From NCBI GenBank assembly GCA_904063045.1, contig CAJFCJ010000010.1:1694250-1758249 (forward strand): DNA of 64,000 bases, in the 5' to 3' direction. Source of the DNA: Dimorphilus gyrociliatus (taxonomy: Eukaryota > Annelida > Polychaeta > Dinophilidae). This document shows positions 10,590 through 22,471 of this stretch, piece after piece (within the stretch, counting starts at the first letter, position 1; every line of letters begins with the position of its first letter). The notes under the pieces were generated by a model, which saw nothing but the letters and a program-made list of their open reading frames with translations, had not been told where the DNA came from and made no database searches. Both the position numbers and the translations under genes were made by a program.

Positions 10590-13500
10590 CGCAGTGTTTT
10601 TTTCCTCTTCTTCGCTTCATGTTTTTTTTTCATCTTTTACCTCTATCTCTCTGTCTCTGGATACTGGTGCAAAGATTTTTTCTCATATCGTTTCTATTCC
10701 TCCCATTGTCGGTTGGAAAAATGAATTGAGAATCAAGTTCAAGTTGTTACACATTTTTTTCGTCACTCGCCTTTTACCGTACTTAATTTATTTTTAAAAA
10801 ATAATAATAATAATTTTTTCTGGCTTTTTGCCTGCAGTTTATTAAAAAACTGCATTAAAAAATGAAATAGTCCGCGTCGTTTATTATTATTTATCATTAT
10901 TCATTATTGTTATTAATATCGACATTATCTTTTTTCTATTTCATATGAAGGGTATAGACTATTAAAGGAAAGAAAGACAAGTAATTGAGAAAGTTTGCTT
11001 ATTGAATATTCATATTTCTCAGTGTTTTTGGAGAGAAAATTTACAATTAAAAAGATTTTTTTCCGAAAAGTAAACGAAATTGAAAAAGGTTGTTTTAAAG
11101 GAATTAATAAAAAAAGTTAGGGCCAAAATAATCAGTAATTAGGCAATAAAAAACTAATTAGTATGAATATTCAAATATGTATGACAAATCGTCCTTTTGA
11201 GAAAGCTAACAGAAACAAAACAAAGTTTTGAAAAAATGATGATACGACAGAAAGTTTCCTTTCAAAAATTTCTTTCCTTTGTGTCTATCTAAAAAATAAA
11301 ACAAGAAAGATTTACATAGTCAAAGAATACCAGTGTACAACGTATTAAGGAAAAAAAAAGAAACAGACCTAAAGATAACATTGAAGGCTTATTTGCATAT
11401 TTTTTCTGTCTCTCATCTTCGTTTTACGACGTAAACGTTTGGCATGCAGATTTTTTCAAAAATGAAACAGTAAAAAAAGTGAAAAGAAAAAAAAAGAGAA
11501 CGAGAAACGTTGCGGTGCATTTTTGCAGCGTATTCTCGTTTTTTTTTTCTTTTTTTTTGTAAATAATTATTGTACAAGAGAATTATAATGAATGTGTCTA
11601 TTGTTTTTTTTTTCAGACACAAAACTATTTGCATTGACAGTTTTACTCGTTTGTAATATTTCGCATTGTTTCCAGAAATATTTCGACGTACGTCTATAAT
11701 TATTCTATGATATTTGAGCACGTTTTTTCCCGTTTTTTTTCCTTTCTGATCGACTGCACAACGGTTGAGCGTGTGTTTTTTTTTATTTCTATTTTGTTTT
11801 TTTGCAGTCGGCATACTGCAAAAAAAGGAAAAAAAAACATCGTGTTTTTTTTATTTAATTTTTTTTATTTTCTCAATTCGCTCGTCGAAAGTAGTGAAAA
11901 AAAAACAAATTTTGTTCCCTTTTTTCTCCGTTTTTAAACAAAAAAGAGAAAAATTATGACTTTTATTAAATTACAAAAAAAAACTTTTTCATATATTAAT
12001 TAATTTTTCCTTCATTTTGGCGCGAAAATGTTTTTTAACAATTGATTACGAAAATTCCTTTTTTTTTTCTTCCCTGATATTTTTTCCCTTTGTTTCGACT
12101 TGTTTCAAAACGTTTACGTGCCTTCTCATTATTCGGACTATTTCTTATGATAACTTTGTTGAAAATTTGTAAATACATTTTTATCTTGAGATAAAAACGA
12201 TTTTAAACAAAGGAAATTTAAGTTTAAGAGAAAAGGAAAAGAGAGAGAAAAAGGCAGAAAAGGATAAAAATACGCAAATAATTCTTTGTTTTCTTTTACT
12301 ATTTTATATGTTCATTTTCAGCTTTTTTCTATTTATCTCTCTCTCTCTCACTCTTTCTCTCTTTCTCTCTGATTCTTCACAATGAGTAATGAAAAAATTT
12401 GATCAATTTCGTTTCGCATAAAAAATTGAAAATGATATATTTTCTTTTCTAGCAGTTTGAGCATATCTTCTCGCTCTCGCGCTCTCTCCTCTTCCCATAT
12501 CCCTTGCTTCCCTCTTCCCAATTTAATTATTAATAGGTAATAGAAAGCCAAAAAAACAAAATTTAATAATTGGCTTATAAATAAGCAAAATGACACTGGC
12601 AATGAAAAATAATATCGTGGATAGAGTAATTTCATTCGCTACCCATTTTAACCTTTTCTTTTTAATATATTCTCTATTCGTACAATATGAAACATTGTTA
12701 TTTAAGACTACGAACAATCGTAAAACGTTTTACTTATTCAAAAACCATTGATCAAAATTGAAAGAAAACGTTAAGAGACAAAATATCGTCAACAGTAAAA
12801 TTTATGAATAGTAATTCAATAATAATGTATTGAACTTTGGCTGCGTCTGTCAAAAGTTCAATAATAGATGAAAAATTTAAAAGTATTACTCATCTTGAAT
12901 ACTGCTTTCATATATTTTATATGTATCATATATACATATCTATTCACTTTGATTATTATTGTACTAACATAATATGACCTATAGAATTTATATATTATAC
13001 CGTAGTTGTTGAGAGTTGGTTATAACTATTCCATTAATTTTCCAATGAATATTCATGAAACAGTGGAAAAAAACCCGAAAAAAAACAAGATGAATGTCAT
13101 AACAATTTGTATTATCTATTAGAAAGGATAAAAACTGTATACTTTGTATAGTATGTAATTTAACAATGGAATAAAACAAAGATCATACGATAGTATGATA
13201 TTAGGATATTGTTTTATTTAAAAAAATTCAATTACCTTCATTAATTAACAATAAGATATACTAATTATAAATATATGTATATATATATATATATATATAG
13301 TTATGAGTGGGATGAATATTGAAATAATATACTTCAAAATATAAAAGACTTTAAATCAATAGAAATACTTTGTTATCTGATTAATAGCAGGAGTTTTTTT
13401 TTCACAATTAACCATTGATAATCCTCCATATGGTAGGATATATACAGTATATATACTGTATATATATATATATATATATTACATATCTAACAATTACAAT

Positions 13501-13854
13501 AATATATAGAGTATTTTATTAAATTATCTACTTAATATTCACTAATTACACAGTATATACAAATATATTTCTACTTATACCAGTTTAAATGAAGCGAAAT
13601 AGTAATATTTAAATTAGTTTTTCCATTTCTATTCTTTAATTGATATTTTCTTTAATGGAAATAAAAAAAAAATAAAAACAAATAAACTGTTTAAACAGTA
13701 TGAGAAAGTAGTCAGGTGTTTATTAAATAAAAATGTACTTAAATGGGGCAAAAGTTGAGTAAAGAGATAAAAACCTTTTTATACTTTTTTATTTATTTTC
13801 TTTTAATATTCAAATTTAGAAATATAGAGGTTGTTCTCCTTCTTTCTATATCTA

Positions 13855-13864
<10 letters not shown>

Positions 13865-13910
<46 letters not shown>
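13865..13910 (+). repeat. (TC)n microsatellite
   Basis: About 23 uninterrupted TC units. Confidence 0.95.
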
Positions 13911-13915
<5 letters not shown>

Positions 13916-13984
13916 ATCTTTAATCTTTTTATATACGAGTAGACATAGAAAATGGCTGCTCTAATTTATTGTATAATTAGCGGA

Positions 13985-14003
13985 AGAGAGAGAGAGAGAG
14001 AGA
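13985..14003 (+). repeat. (GA)n microsatellite
   Basis: Short AG run about 75 bases after the TC tract, of opposite strand composition. Confidence 0.9.
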
Positions 14004-14164
14004 AAACCTACTTAGAAATTTCGCATAATTATTATTTTGCCATATAAATAATTTATAGTAATTGATGAATTGACCAATAAGATCTTTTACTCTTTTACTT
14101 TTAATGTATTTCATTGATAAATATCAAATTTTTAACGGAACAATTTTGAATATTTCATATCTCA

Positions 14165-14640
14165 TCCTAAATACCCACAAAAACTTGCTCCTTCTACTAT
14201 TTTCCCATAAAAACCATTAATAATTCTCCCAGATATAAAGAAGACAGATTGATGAATTGTCTTCCTACTAAATTGATCTTTCATATTTCTTTTTTTCTTC
14301 CCATTCTTAAGACAAAAACAATTCGTATTTAAAGGATTCTTTGTACAGTTTTCTTTCCTCTTCTTTAACAAATAGCACCATCCGCTTCTCCTTCAACCTT
14401 TTAAAGGCAAGCATAAAACAATCTTTGATTTTCATTAAGGACTGTCTTGGCAAAGATTTTCGATATGAGTTTCCAATAGAAATAGCTAATTACTCGATTT
14501 CTCCAGTGCACTTTGAAGACGAACGTACTATTACTGGATTATTGAATGTTATTTCCCCTGACTGTAACTTTTCAGGGACTGTAGATACCATAAACAACAC
14601 TCTTTCTCCAATGGTCCATTGATTTTTTTCACCTTCATTT
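14165..14640 (-). other. Possible decayed or unresolved coding stretch
   Basis: This segment has higher sequence complexity than its surroundings. On the minus strand, from about 14640 downward, one frame reads NQWTIGERVLFMVSTVPEKL and continues to a TAA at about 14496; the same frame then stays open for about 60 more codons. A shorter Lys-rich frame follows toward 14165. The plus strand also carries a 93-codon open frame over 14341-14622. I do not recognise a family. It could be a pseudogene, exons whose introns I cannot place, or chance. Confidence 0.2.
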
Positions 14641-14967
14641 CTTATATATGTTCCTATTTCTTTCTCTGCGCCGTCTTCTCATCTCAGAATGAAGATAACA
14701 GACTAAATATAGTCGCAACCGATTAGGATACAACGATCATTTTCCTACAGCTTTCCTTAAACATGTAAATATTATATTTGTAATTGGATATTCCTAAGTT
14801 TAAATATCTTATCTTTCCATCATTGTTTACCAGTTTGTTCTTACAAGAATTATATCTTTTATTTTTAACCAAAATTTTCAAGGTCAGAAGGAAAGATATG
14901 ATAAGACTGTCTAATTTTCAAATTTGAAAGAAAACGTGAAAAAAGTAATGAATTTCTAGGGAAAAGT

Positions 14968-14991
14968 GAGAGAGAGAGAGAGAGAGAGAGA
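14968..14991 (+). repeat. (GA)n microsatellite
   Basis: Twelve AG/GA units. Confidence 0.95.
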
Positions 14992-15563
14992 TCAGAATTT
15001 AGATTAAAACCACGCCCATAAAAGAAACTTAAAAGAAGCTTGTATTTAACAAATAACATCCAAGTTATGTTAACTTATTCTTTGAGATATACACTTTCTC
15101 TTTATACTAATATATATGCTAGAATGATTGAAGAAAAATGATTATTTTCCAATAGGATAAAAGATAAAAATCATATCGTTCTTTCCTTAAAATATAACAC
15201 GTTTGAAGGAAAAGAAAATGGAAACTGATTAAAATGACATCTGATGGAGAGTACCATTTCAAATTACTGTATTATGGAAAGTCGATTTGCAACCTTTTTA
15301 CTTGTTTACTTCTTTAGAAGTATTAACAATCTTAAAGTTTCAATGTTTCAACTCCATGATAAAGTACAGTTTGTTATCTAACGTAATATTTAGGTTCTTA
15401 GTTGTACACTTCATTACGCTAAGACAGTTGTTGCTCCTCTAAATCGTTTACTAACCCGCCGACGATTATCCATCTTGGTCTTATCTTATATATCGTATAT
15501 AAGATCATATATCATATATTCGACCTAAAGATACTCATTTCGAACTATTTCTATTCTAGTTTT

Positions 15564-15691
15564 ATGACAATTCAATCACAGAGCATCTGATAATAATTAG
15601 ACCTATTCATACAGTTTTAAGCTTGTCTTCATTCCAGGATATTTGAGACTATGGAAACAAAACAATTTTTCTTCCCAGTTGGGAATATTTA
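15564..15691 (+). repeat. Diverged repeat, copy 1
   Basis: About 110-125 bp closely matching 16469-16595 in the same orientation. The shared core runs from TTAGA(C/T)CTATTCA through AGCTTGTCTTCATTCCAGG to TTGGGAATATTT, with scattered substitutions and a 28-base identical block. Not recognisable as a known element. On the minus strand it contains a short open frame beginning IPNWEEKLFCFHSL. Confidence 0.75.
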
Positions 15692-16468
15692 TCACTCATT
15701 CTCACCCCATTCTGCAAAGAATATTTAGGTTACCTTTTTATTAGAATCTATAACGATAATAAAGAAAAAGTTGGCAGCTGACTTTAGATTAAAAATCAAC
15801 TTGTTTGCAGTATACCTTTTGCAGTTTTTTCCAGAAATATTTTTCTCTATTTACGTAAGAAAAAAGGTAATAAAGATCTTATATGAATACAATAAAGACT
15901 GAAAATGTGATTATATCTCACATGCAAAAAATCGAAAAGTACGATTGAAAAGTCTCATTTTTCTTCCATGATTTTAAGAATATCTAATGAAATTTATGAA
16001 ATTTCTAGTTCTCTAACAACGACATTCAAAATATATCATCATATTATCCTCTCAATATCAGCATCTTCCAAGGCACACAATTGACATTACATTATTCAGT
16101 CTAAATATGTTCGTGATAGAAAAAATTGATTTTCCATCTGGTTATGACGAAATAGATAGTCATTAGAGTTTGTCTATTCTTTGGTGTAATCGGAAAATAA
16201 TACAATTTTTAGTTTGTAACAGATATTTAAAACTTGTAGTTTGTCAAACCGCAACTATGTTTCACCTTTCATGAATAAGTGAAAATTGTTACTTTGTTTT
16301 TACTAATCTCAAGTATCTTTGAATGAAGACAAGAATCTTGATAGATTATAAAGAAAAAGATTCTATTTTCACAGCAATCCTATATTTGATATTCATAAGA
16401 TGAACTTGATGGATTATTATTCCTTGCAATCATATTTTGGAGATATTCACCTCAAACCCTATTTATAA

Positions 16469-16595
16469 TGAATGATTCAATGACCGAATATCTAATAGCA
16501 ATTAGATCTATTCACACAGTTTTAAGCTTGTCTTCATTCCAGGCTAACTAAGACTATGAAAGCAAAGTAATTTTTGCCCCCAATTGGGAATATTT
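16469..16595 (+). repeat. Diverged repeat, copy 2
   Basis: Second copy of the element at 15564-15691, about 900 bp downstream. The minus-strand frame (IPNWGQKLLCFHSL) is interrupted by a stop in this copy. A 13-base piece of the core (GAATGAAGACAAG) also appears inverted near 16321. Confidence 0.75.
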
Positions 16596-17913
16596 TCCTC
16601 TTTTTTTAAGAAATCATTATTATTAAGTTTTGTTATATATGATAATATAAAGAGGTAATGAATCCTCTTGTCTTTTGTTTATATTGGAGATTTAGCAGAT
16701 TTATATATTCTGATTATATACATTATATACTGTATAATTGCTCATTAAGAGTCCTTGTTAATGTTTTCTAAATGGGTTGGAAAGGAAATTTTTAAACTAT
16801 TCCCTTTTTTCAAGGAATTTTCATTATTCTTAATAGATGAGATGAAATCAAATTCAATTTTCTCTCTCTCTCTCTCATCTCCTGTTAACTTATTACTTAA
16901 CTTAATGTTGTATGTCTATTTTTAATTATTAAGTTCAATAAGTTATTAAATTATTAATGGCAGTTGTAATTTATCAAATATAGGTAGAAATGATATTTTT
17001 CTCAATGATATATATATATATATATATTGAAAATATCAATGAATGTTCAAAAATTGTTTGTCATGTTGAAGAACTCCTTAATTTCAAAGTCTATATGTAA
17101 ATATGTTTGTAATGGATAGAATGAATTTCTCTCTCTATCTATCTCTATTTCTTCATGATAAACAAGATTGTCAACCTTCTTTCAGCTGCCAAATAATACA
17201 TAAAAGTTCAGTTTAAAATCTATCACGTGACAGATTACGAAAGTGAAATCCGCATGATTTACATAACGTTTAAAAAGTTGTCATAAGATATACATCTTGG
17301 AAATATATCAAGTAGAGTTATAAAAATGTCGACTAATAACTTTTATATAATCCTTCATATTTTGTAGATATGATTATTCTACAGTATAGTTGTTTTTCTA
17401 TTTTCAGTTTGTTTATTGAACCTGACATTATCAATTCTAACGCTTGGTAGACTTTTATCAATTCCTAGCTTTTGTCTATTATTTCGTCAAGAAAACCCTT
17501 TCAATACTGCTATATATCCTTATGACGAACCTAACAACAACATTCTCTATTCTATCATTAAAGTACTATTGCTTTACAAATAATTAGAACGATATTTTCA
17601 TTTAACAACTTCACACAAACCCTCAAATAGTTCTTTTTATGTCGATTTGCGATAATATAGGTATGATAGAATGTCATTATTCCCTTTTCTCTTTCTGTCT
17701 CTCTCTCTCTCTCTCAAAAGAACTTTTTTAGCTTACTTTCCTATACGAATTACTATAATGAATTGATTATTTCCCCCTCCTTCCTCCCTTTAAAAGCGTT
17801 CGTCAAATATTTTATGTAAACTTTACTAAATAGAGTTAATATTTAAATTGACATTGTCGAGAACAAGAAACTCGATTATTATATTGATATTTCTCTTTTA
17901 TTGCTCTTAATGA

Positions 17914-17924
17914 TAGATGGCGCC
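17914..17924 (+). promoter_or_regulatory. CTCF-like motif
   Basis: TAGATGGCGCC matches the core of the bilaterian CTCF consensus (AGRKGGCRS). It lies about 90 bases beyond the 3' end of the nucleoredoxin-like gene. Confidence 0.35.
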
Positions 17925-18014
17925 CATTGCACAATAATTATTTTTTTAACGCTTATTAACGACAATAGTTATTATTGCCATAAATATTTTTTTTATTGAA
18001 GTAATTGTTATTAA

Positions 18015-18846
18015 TCAATTTTTTGCCAAATTAATATCGACTTGTCTGCTATCTGGAACTTGTCTTTCCGTATAATCCGTCGAGTACAGATTGAATAGTT
18101 TCGCCTTTCTCATTCTCCTTTTGAACTTTTCACTCTTTTGTCTTGTCTCAATAGAAATTGTGAAACGAATTTTGGGAATTCTAGATATTCTTCTGATTAG
18201 TTGAGTATGACGATGAGACTCTAACCATTGATAGAACACTGATATACCAATATTTTCAATTCCTTTCCTCCCATTTCGAGTTATCACTGAACCTTTTCGA
18301 CTAATGACAATCACTTTTGGTATAAAGAAAACTTGATGGAATTCAATTAACGATCTGATTTTTGTGAAAATTACGATTAAAAACAACAAAATCAATAAAG
18401 TTATTATATAAATATTTTCATTTTCTCTTACTCGACTATAGATTTACAGTTCAAAAATAGCCATTTTTCATGATTTTTCACATATTCCTTCCTACAACTT
18501 TCAATATCTTCATTGCAAGGAACTGCTATTATTTCCATTCTTATCTTCCTTAATTTCCCTTCCTGAAAATGCAAGGTTTAACTTTAGAATAGAAAACAAA
18601 GAGAGAAAGGTTTCGTGTCACCTTGTAGAATTCTATTAACATTGGAAGAAATGTTTGGCAAGGTAGAGAAAATTGATCAAAGAAGAATAATAGAAAAATA
18701 TCATTGTCTTCCAAATTCTTTTTATCACTAGACGTTTGAAAGTAGTCAGCTTCGATTAATTTCTCGAGAAGGCGTAATCCTTCCTCTTCGTTTTCCTTCT
18801 CTCCCTCTTCTTCCTTATTGTTTTCATTAGTATTTTTATCTTTCAT
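18015..18846 (-). CDS. Nucleoredoxin-like thioredoxin-fold protein (RdCVF/NXNL type) with SLPC motif
   Basis: Three exons on the minus strand: 18846-18622, 18562-18432 and 18354-18015 (TGA), introns 59 and 77 bp, frame continuous, 231 residues. After a Glu/Lys/Asn-rich N terminus comes DIFLLFFFDQFSLPCQTFLPMLIEFYK, the nucleoredoxin-like beta1-alpha1 region. Exon 2 gives EIIAVPCNEDIESC... and NHEKWLFLNCKS, like the EKWLFLPF segment of vertebrate NXNL1. Exon 3 supplies FIPKVIVISRKGSVITRNG with the cis-Pro region and a Trp-containing helix (FYQWLES), then a basic C-terminal tail. NXNL proteins act in photoreceptor survival and redox protection in vertebrates. Here the first redox cysteine is Ser60 (S-L-P-C), so classical disulphide exchange is unlikely. 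Length is close to vertebrate NXNL1. Assignment rests on motif order, not a search; function in this organism is inferred. Confidence 0.75.
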
Positions 18847-19225
18847 AAGCTTTTCTTCAGGTCTTATTTTTAAAGCAAAGGGAAGAGAACGGCAAAATTT
18901 GTCCGCAAATTATAAATTTCTTAAACCTAATGCCATAGCTCAGGGAACGAATTTTTTATACAAACATAATCATTTTACCATTTATTGATTTATTGAGGAA
19001 TCAATGCCGTTACTATATTTTTTAACAATTGATATGAATGGAATTTATTGAGTAGTGTTGTGTATAAAACAGCTTTAGGGTAAGGTGAAAAAATCTTATA
19101 AAAAGGATATTGGACAATGGGAAACACTTCTGCTAAGTGAATAGAGATATATACTATATAGTTATTTATTGAATACATCTTCAATGAATATTCATTAGAA
19201 TGTTTATCATTGTATTTACTAGTAA
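18847..19225 (-). other. Short spacer between two same-strand genes
   Basis: 379 bases from the stop of the Tctex1-domain gene to the start of the nucleoredoxin-like gene. AT-rich, no clear TATA or splice-leader acceptor. It must hold the 3' end of one gene and the promoter of the next. Confidence 0.5.
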
Positions 19226-20488
19226 TTATTCCAAATATATACCAAACACGGACGCTACACATACCAAAGTTGAATTCTCAAAAACTGCAGTTGCGTAATT
19301 ATCCGTTTTCTGATCGAGTAGACCCCTCGATACAATTCTTAGATCTCCCTTGTCCTTCTGACTTATAACTACCCATGTAATTATCCTGTACCTTTCCAGA
19401 CGCATAGATTTAACTTTTTCCTTAAGAACTTCCGTTATCATTTTAGTTACCTTACCCATATGAATTCCATCATATGTCATGGTTCTAAGGCTCTCCTCCA
19501 GGACTGATAAAATTAATTTTTCTATCTTAAATTGTGGAAAGACAGTATCCGGTTCCATCTTGTAGGTATTCTCTAAAAGTAATTTACTCATATAGAGATC
19601 ACTAGATAGAGACTTAGTTTCCTTGAATTTATGCATTTTATACGACTTGTAAGAATCGCTATACGAACCATCAGAACTCTTATACGTCCTGTAAAACTTG
19701 GGTTGTTTCTTCTTCGTCAAAGTCATCAGCGTTACGACGGTTCTCAATACTTTCTTGCCTCGATTACTGGGATACTTCCGTAAATATCTTGTTGGCTTCT
19801 TCTTTGCAGGATCATCACCTTTCACTCGTTTATTATGTACAGACTTTTTATCTTCATCCGTATCTTCACCTTCAGATGGAGGTGAATTAGAGCTTTCGTC
19901 TACTTTTTCCTTTTCTTCATCAATTTTATCATCAGCATAATTATTTTCATCAGAACTATTAAAATTCTCGTTTTTTTCATTGTAAGCATCGGATAGTTTA
20001 TTGGCTTCGGCAACTGCCGAAAGTAATTCGTTTGTTTCAGATTTTTCCGCATCGCGCTTATCTTCCTCGTCATCTGCGGCAAGTGATGTAATTCCGAGAT
20101 CCTTCAAATCGTTTAGAATTGTTTCTCGAATTTCATCTTCTCTTTCGATTCTCTCTTTTTCACCCTGGTCGATTTCCGCTTCATTTTTAATAGTCTGAGT
20201 AACAATCTCGTTTGATTCTTCCTCCTTTTTATCATCCTCTTTTGATGTATCCGACAACGGTGTCTTTAAACTTTTATCAAAAGCTAATTTGTCTTCACCT
20301 ATCCTGCTCGTAGGCCTTTCTACTATTTCCGGTTCTTCTCTTTTGACAGGAGTTGACGAACTTTTTCCCTGCTCTCTAGGAGAATTAACTACGGACGATT
20401 TAACAGATCTAATAGATATTGACCTCGAAGAGAGAGTTGAGGTAGATCTAGCCGAATCCTTCCTGGGAGTTAATCTCGAATAAGACAT
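19226..20488 (-). CDS. Tctex1 domain-containing dynein light chain-like protein
   Basis: Intronless gene for 420 residues. The last ~114 residues (about 307-420) form a Tctex1/DYNLT domain: NTYKMEPDTVFPQFKIEKLI, then an E-V-L-K-E-K-V-K-S-M helix with ERYRIITWVVISQ, SRGLLDQKTDNYATAVFENS, and a final strand VASVFGIYLE ending at the stop, as typical of the family (closest to the TCTEX1D1/DYNLT5 subgroup). Such proteins are light chains of cytoplasmic or ciliary dynein. The first ~300 residues are a long Ser-rich then Glu/Asp/Lys-rich, probably disordered region, followed by a basic stretch with Tyr/Ser repeats (SSDGSYSDSYKSYK). Domain assignment is strong; the partner of the extension is unknown. 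It could be a retrogene given the absence of introns. Confidence 0.85.
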   Translation of the reverse strand: MSYSRLTPRKDSARSTSTLSSRSISIRSVKSSVVNSPREQGKSSSTPVKREEPEIVERPTSRIGEDKLAFDKSLKTPLSDTSKEDDKKEEESNEIVTQTIKNEAEIDQGEKERIEREDEIRETILNDLKDLGITSLAADDEEDKRDAEKSETNELLSAVAEANKLSDAYNEKNENFNSSDENNYADDKIDEEKEKVDESSNSPPSEGEDTDEDKKSVHNKRVKGDDPAKKKPTRYLRKYPSNRGKKVLRTVVTLMTLTKKKQPKFYRTYKSSDGSYSDSYKSYKMHKFKETKSLSSDLYMSKLLLENTYKMEPDTVFPQFKIEKLILSVLEESLRTMTYDGIHMGKVTKMITEVLKEKVKSMRLERYRIITWVVISQKDKGDLRIVSRGLLDQKTDNYATAVFENSTLVCVASVFGIYLE

Positions 20489-22384
20489 TTCAAAACTTCT
20501 TAATCGTATAAATTATCAATTAGACAAAGAATTCACTAAATTCCTCTTAAAGGATTGGAGAAGACTGTTTTCAAGATGCATTCAAAAACAGAAAGAATCA
20601 ATTAGAAAAAGAGATTGTTCGCTAGCATGCGGTACGTCAATTAAGGAGCAGGAACAAGATTGATAAATATTTAATTAAACAATGTTTGAGTGGTCCTTGG
20701 CATGCTTTTAAGGCAGTTGCATTTAATTCGCATCTCAATCAATTATATTTTTTTTCCTTTCCCCTTTCTATTCTCTCTCTTTATCCCTTAATATAAAAAA
20801 AACCCATCCCATCTTTGCTTAACAAAGTTAACAAATCGTACCTTAATTAAAAGAGATTTCCGTTATAGTTAATTAAATAATTAATTATTGGTATTTAAAT
20901 TAATAGAAAAAACTTGGAAATCTTACTATTCTTACGTACAACTCTCTACGTCCTAATTTTTTAAATGATTTCAATTGAACTTTGATCGTTATTCATTGTT
21001 TTTACTGATTAAATATATTTAATTCTTAATAAATACGTTTAAAGGTTAAAATACTAAATTCTAAAGGACTTGTATAAAATTTCCAATCGCTGTATATTCG
21101 ACCTTTTTCCTTAGATTTATTCTTAAAATAGTTTTTGTAATTATTTTGATAGATATATCTATCTAGGCCTAATTAGAACTTTTATATACTTCATAGTACA
21201 CAAATATCAAAGCTTACAAACAAACGAGAAATATTAGGATTAGCTAGAATAAGAGTGTCACAAACGGAGTTACGTAATTATAATCAAATTATTTCAAACG
21301 TATTAATATCTCATTTAAAAAATTGTAACTAGATCTCACACAACACATACCGGTGTGTTCTATTTTAATATTTCCGTTAAGGATTATAATCAGAGCCACC
21401 TACTGTCTGGAGGTGCAACGGCGTAAAATCCTTCCGATAGATGGAGTATAAAGACAGTAATTCTTGCCGTTAGCAAACTTTTTCTTCAAAGTTTTCAGAA
21501 CTAATAGAAAAGTAAAAGATGAATATTAAAGATTTTGGATGAAAAATGATTAGAGATTTATCATAAAGTTCTTTGAACAGAAGGAAAACTTTGGCCGTAA
21601 ATTTAGTTTCTGACAAAAAACTTTGAATGGTTCAATAAATTTTCCTTTTCTTCTTTCCTCTTTACAAACAAGGGTACGCTTGTATAGACCCAATTAAGTT
21701 AAAGCAATTTCCTACGGCCATTCAAATTCGCTTGCACGTAAAATCGCTACAGGTGTGCCATTACACGAACACACACACACAACAACATAACATTATACAT
21801 ACATACGTATTACATAGTCAGTATAGAAAAAGAGGGTGGTGGACACTCGTGCACGTGTCTAACTCACCTCAAATAAAAAAAATCCTCTTGTTAATTGGAG
21901 CTTTTAAATAAATCGTAGTGTGTACGATTAATTGTCACTATAACAAATGTTTGTTTTATATTTAACAAACTAACGAGAGATGAAGAAGAGATGTAAACTT
22001 TCTATTTTTCTTCTTCTTATTCTTCAAGTTAACGAAATTATAACGGGAGTAAAATACGTAACTTGTTGCAAAAGTTAAGGTCCTTTGAAAAAAGACCCCG
22101 TTGACACGCGGCATTCAAGCGGCATTCCTGCAGAGATTCGCTTTTCATCTAACCGTCGCAAACTGCTATAATTTTGTAACACCCACAAGAAGAGAGAAAG
22201 AAAAGAATTGGGGGGGCGCGGAAAAAGAGCGGGGCCAAAGAAGTAATAAAAGTAGTGGATGGAGAGAAAAACTTAGGAAATTGGCGGAAGAGCATAGGAG
22301 AGGGAGACGGCGGGAGGGGGGTGGGTGTATTCAAATCCCCTCTCTCCCTATGCTCGCCAGTCGCACACAAAGACTCCGCCTCAA
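20489..22384. other. Intergenic region between the Tctex1 gene and neurogenin
   Basis: No genes seen. Likely holds divergent promoter and upstream regulatory DNA of neurogenin. Visible motifs include an E-box CAGGTG near 21751, a CACGTG E-box near 21851, and a CTCF-like CCGATAGATGG at about 21434-21444. The last 300 bases become markedly GC-rich, unlike the surroundings. Confidence 0.45.
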
Positions 22385-22463
22385 CCAATCACCGATTGGA
22401 CACGCGACGGGCGCGTTCTGCGCATGCGTCTATAAGAGGCAACACGCGCCGGTGGTGATTTCA
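22385..22463 (+). promoter_or_regulatory. Core promoter of neurogenin
   Basis: Inverted pair of CCAAT boxes (22385-22389 and ATTGG 22395-22399), an NRF1-type palindrome TGCGCATGCG (22419-22428) and a TATA-like TATAAGAG (22431-22438). An Inr-like TCACTT puts the start near 22463, 32 bases from the TATA box and about nine bases before the ATG. The TTGCAG just before the ATG could alternatively be a splice acceptor for an upstream non-coding exon. Confidence 0.55.
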
Positions 22464-22471
22464 CTTGCAGC

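Larger units (their letters stand above)
10590..14164. other. Gene-free AT-rich stretch (calcium channel beta 3' UTR and intergenic)
   Basis: Begins with the 3' UTR of the upstream gene; an AATAAA occurs at 11106-11111. The rest is poly-A/T-rich sequence, TA runs with TATACAGTATA palindromes near 13441-13465, and a (CT)n tract. Short open frames here are low-complexity and lack splice or family support. Confidence 0.6.
14641..18014. other. Gene-free AT-rich stretch
   Basis: Apart from the two repeat copies, a GA tract, a CTCF-like site at 17914 and short CT/TA runs, nothing recognisable. The many stop codons argue against large coding exons. Confidence 0.5.

Noticed and set aside
11413-11959. 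Open frames of 60-130 codons on both strands
   Set aside because: Composition is Lys/Phe homopolymer-like, from A and T runs in the 3' region; no splice or family support.
14341-14622. Plus-strand 93-codon open frame as a gene
   Set aside because: No recognisable motif and no promoter or splice context; the minus strand has an equally plausible but interrupted reading, so neither is called as a gene.
22101-22458. Overlapping open frames on both strands upstream of neurogenin
   Set aside because: They arise from a GC-rich, purine-rich promoter region with few stop codons; no family similarity, and they overlap the core promoter.
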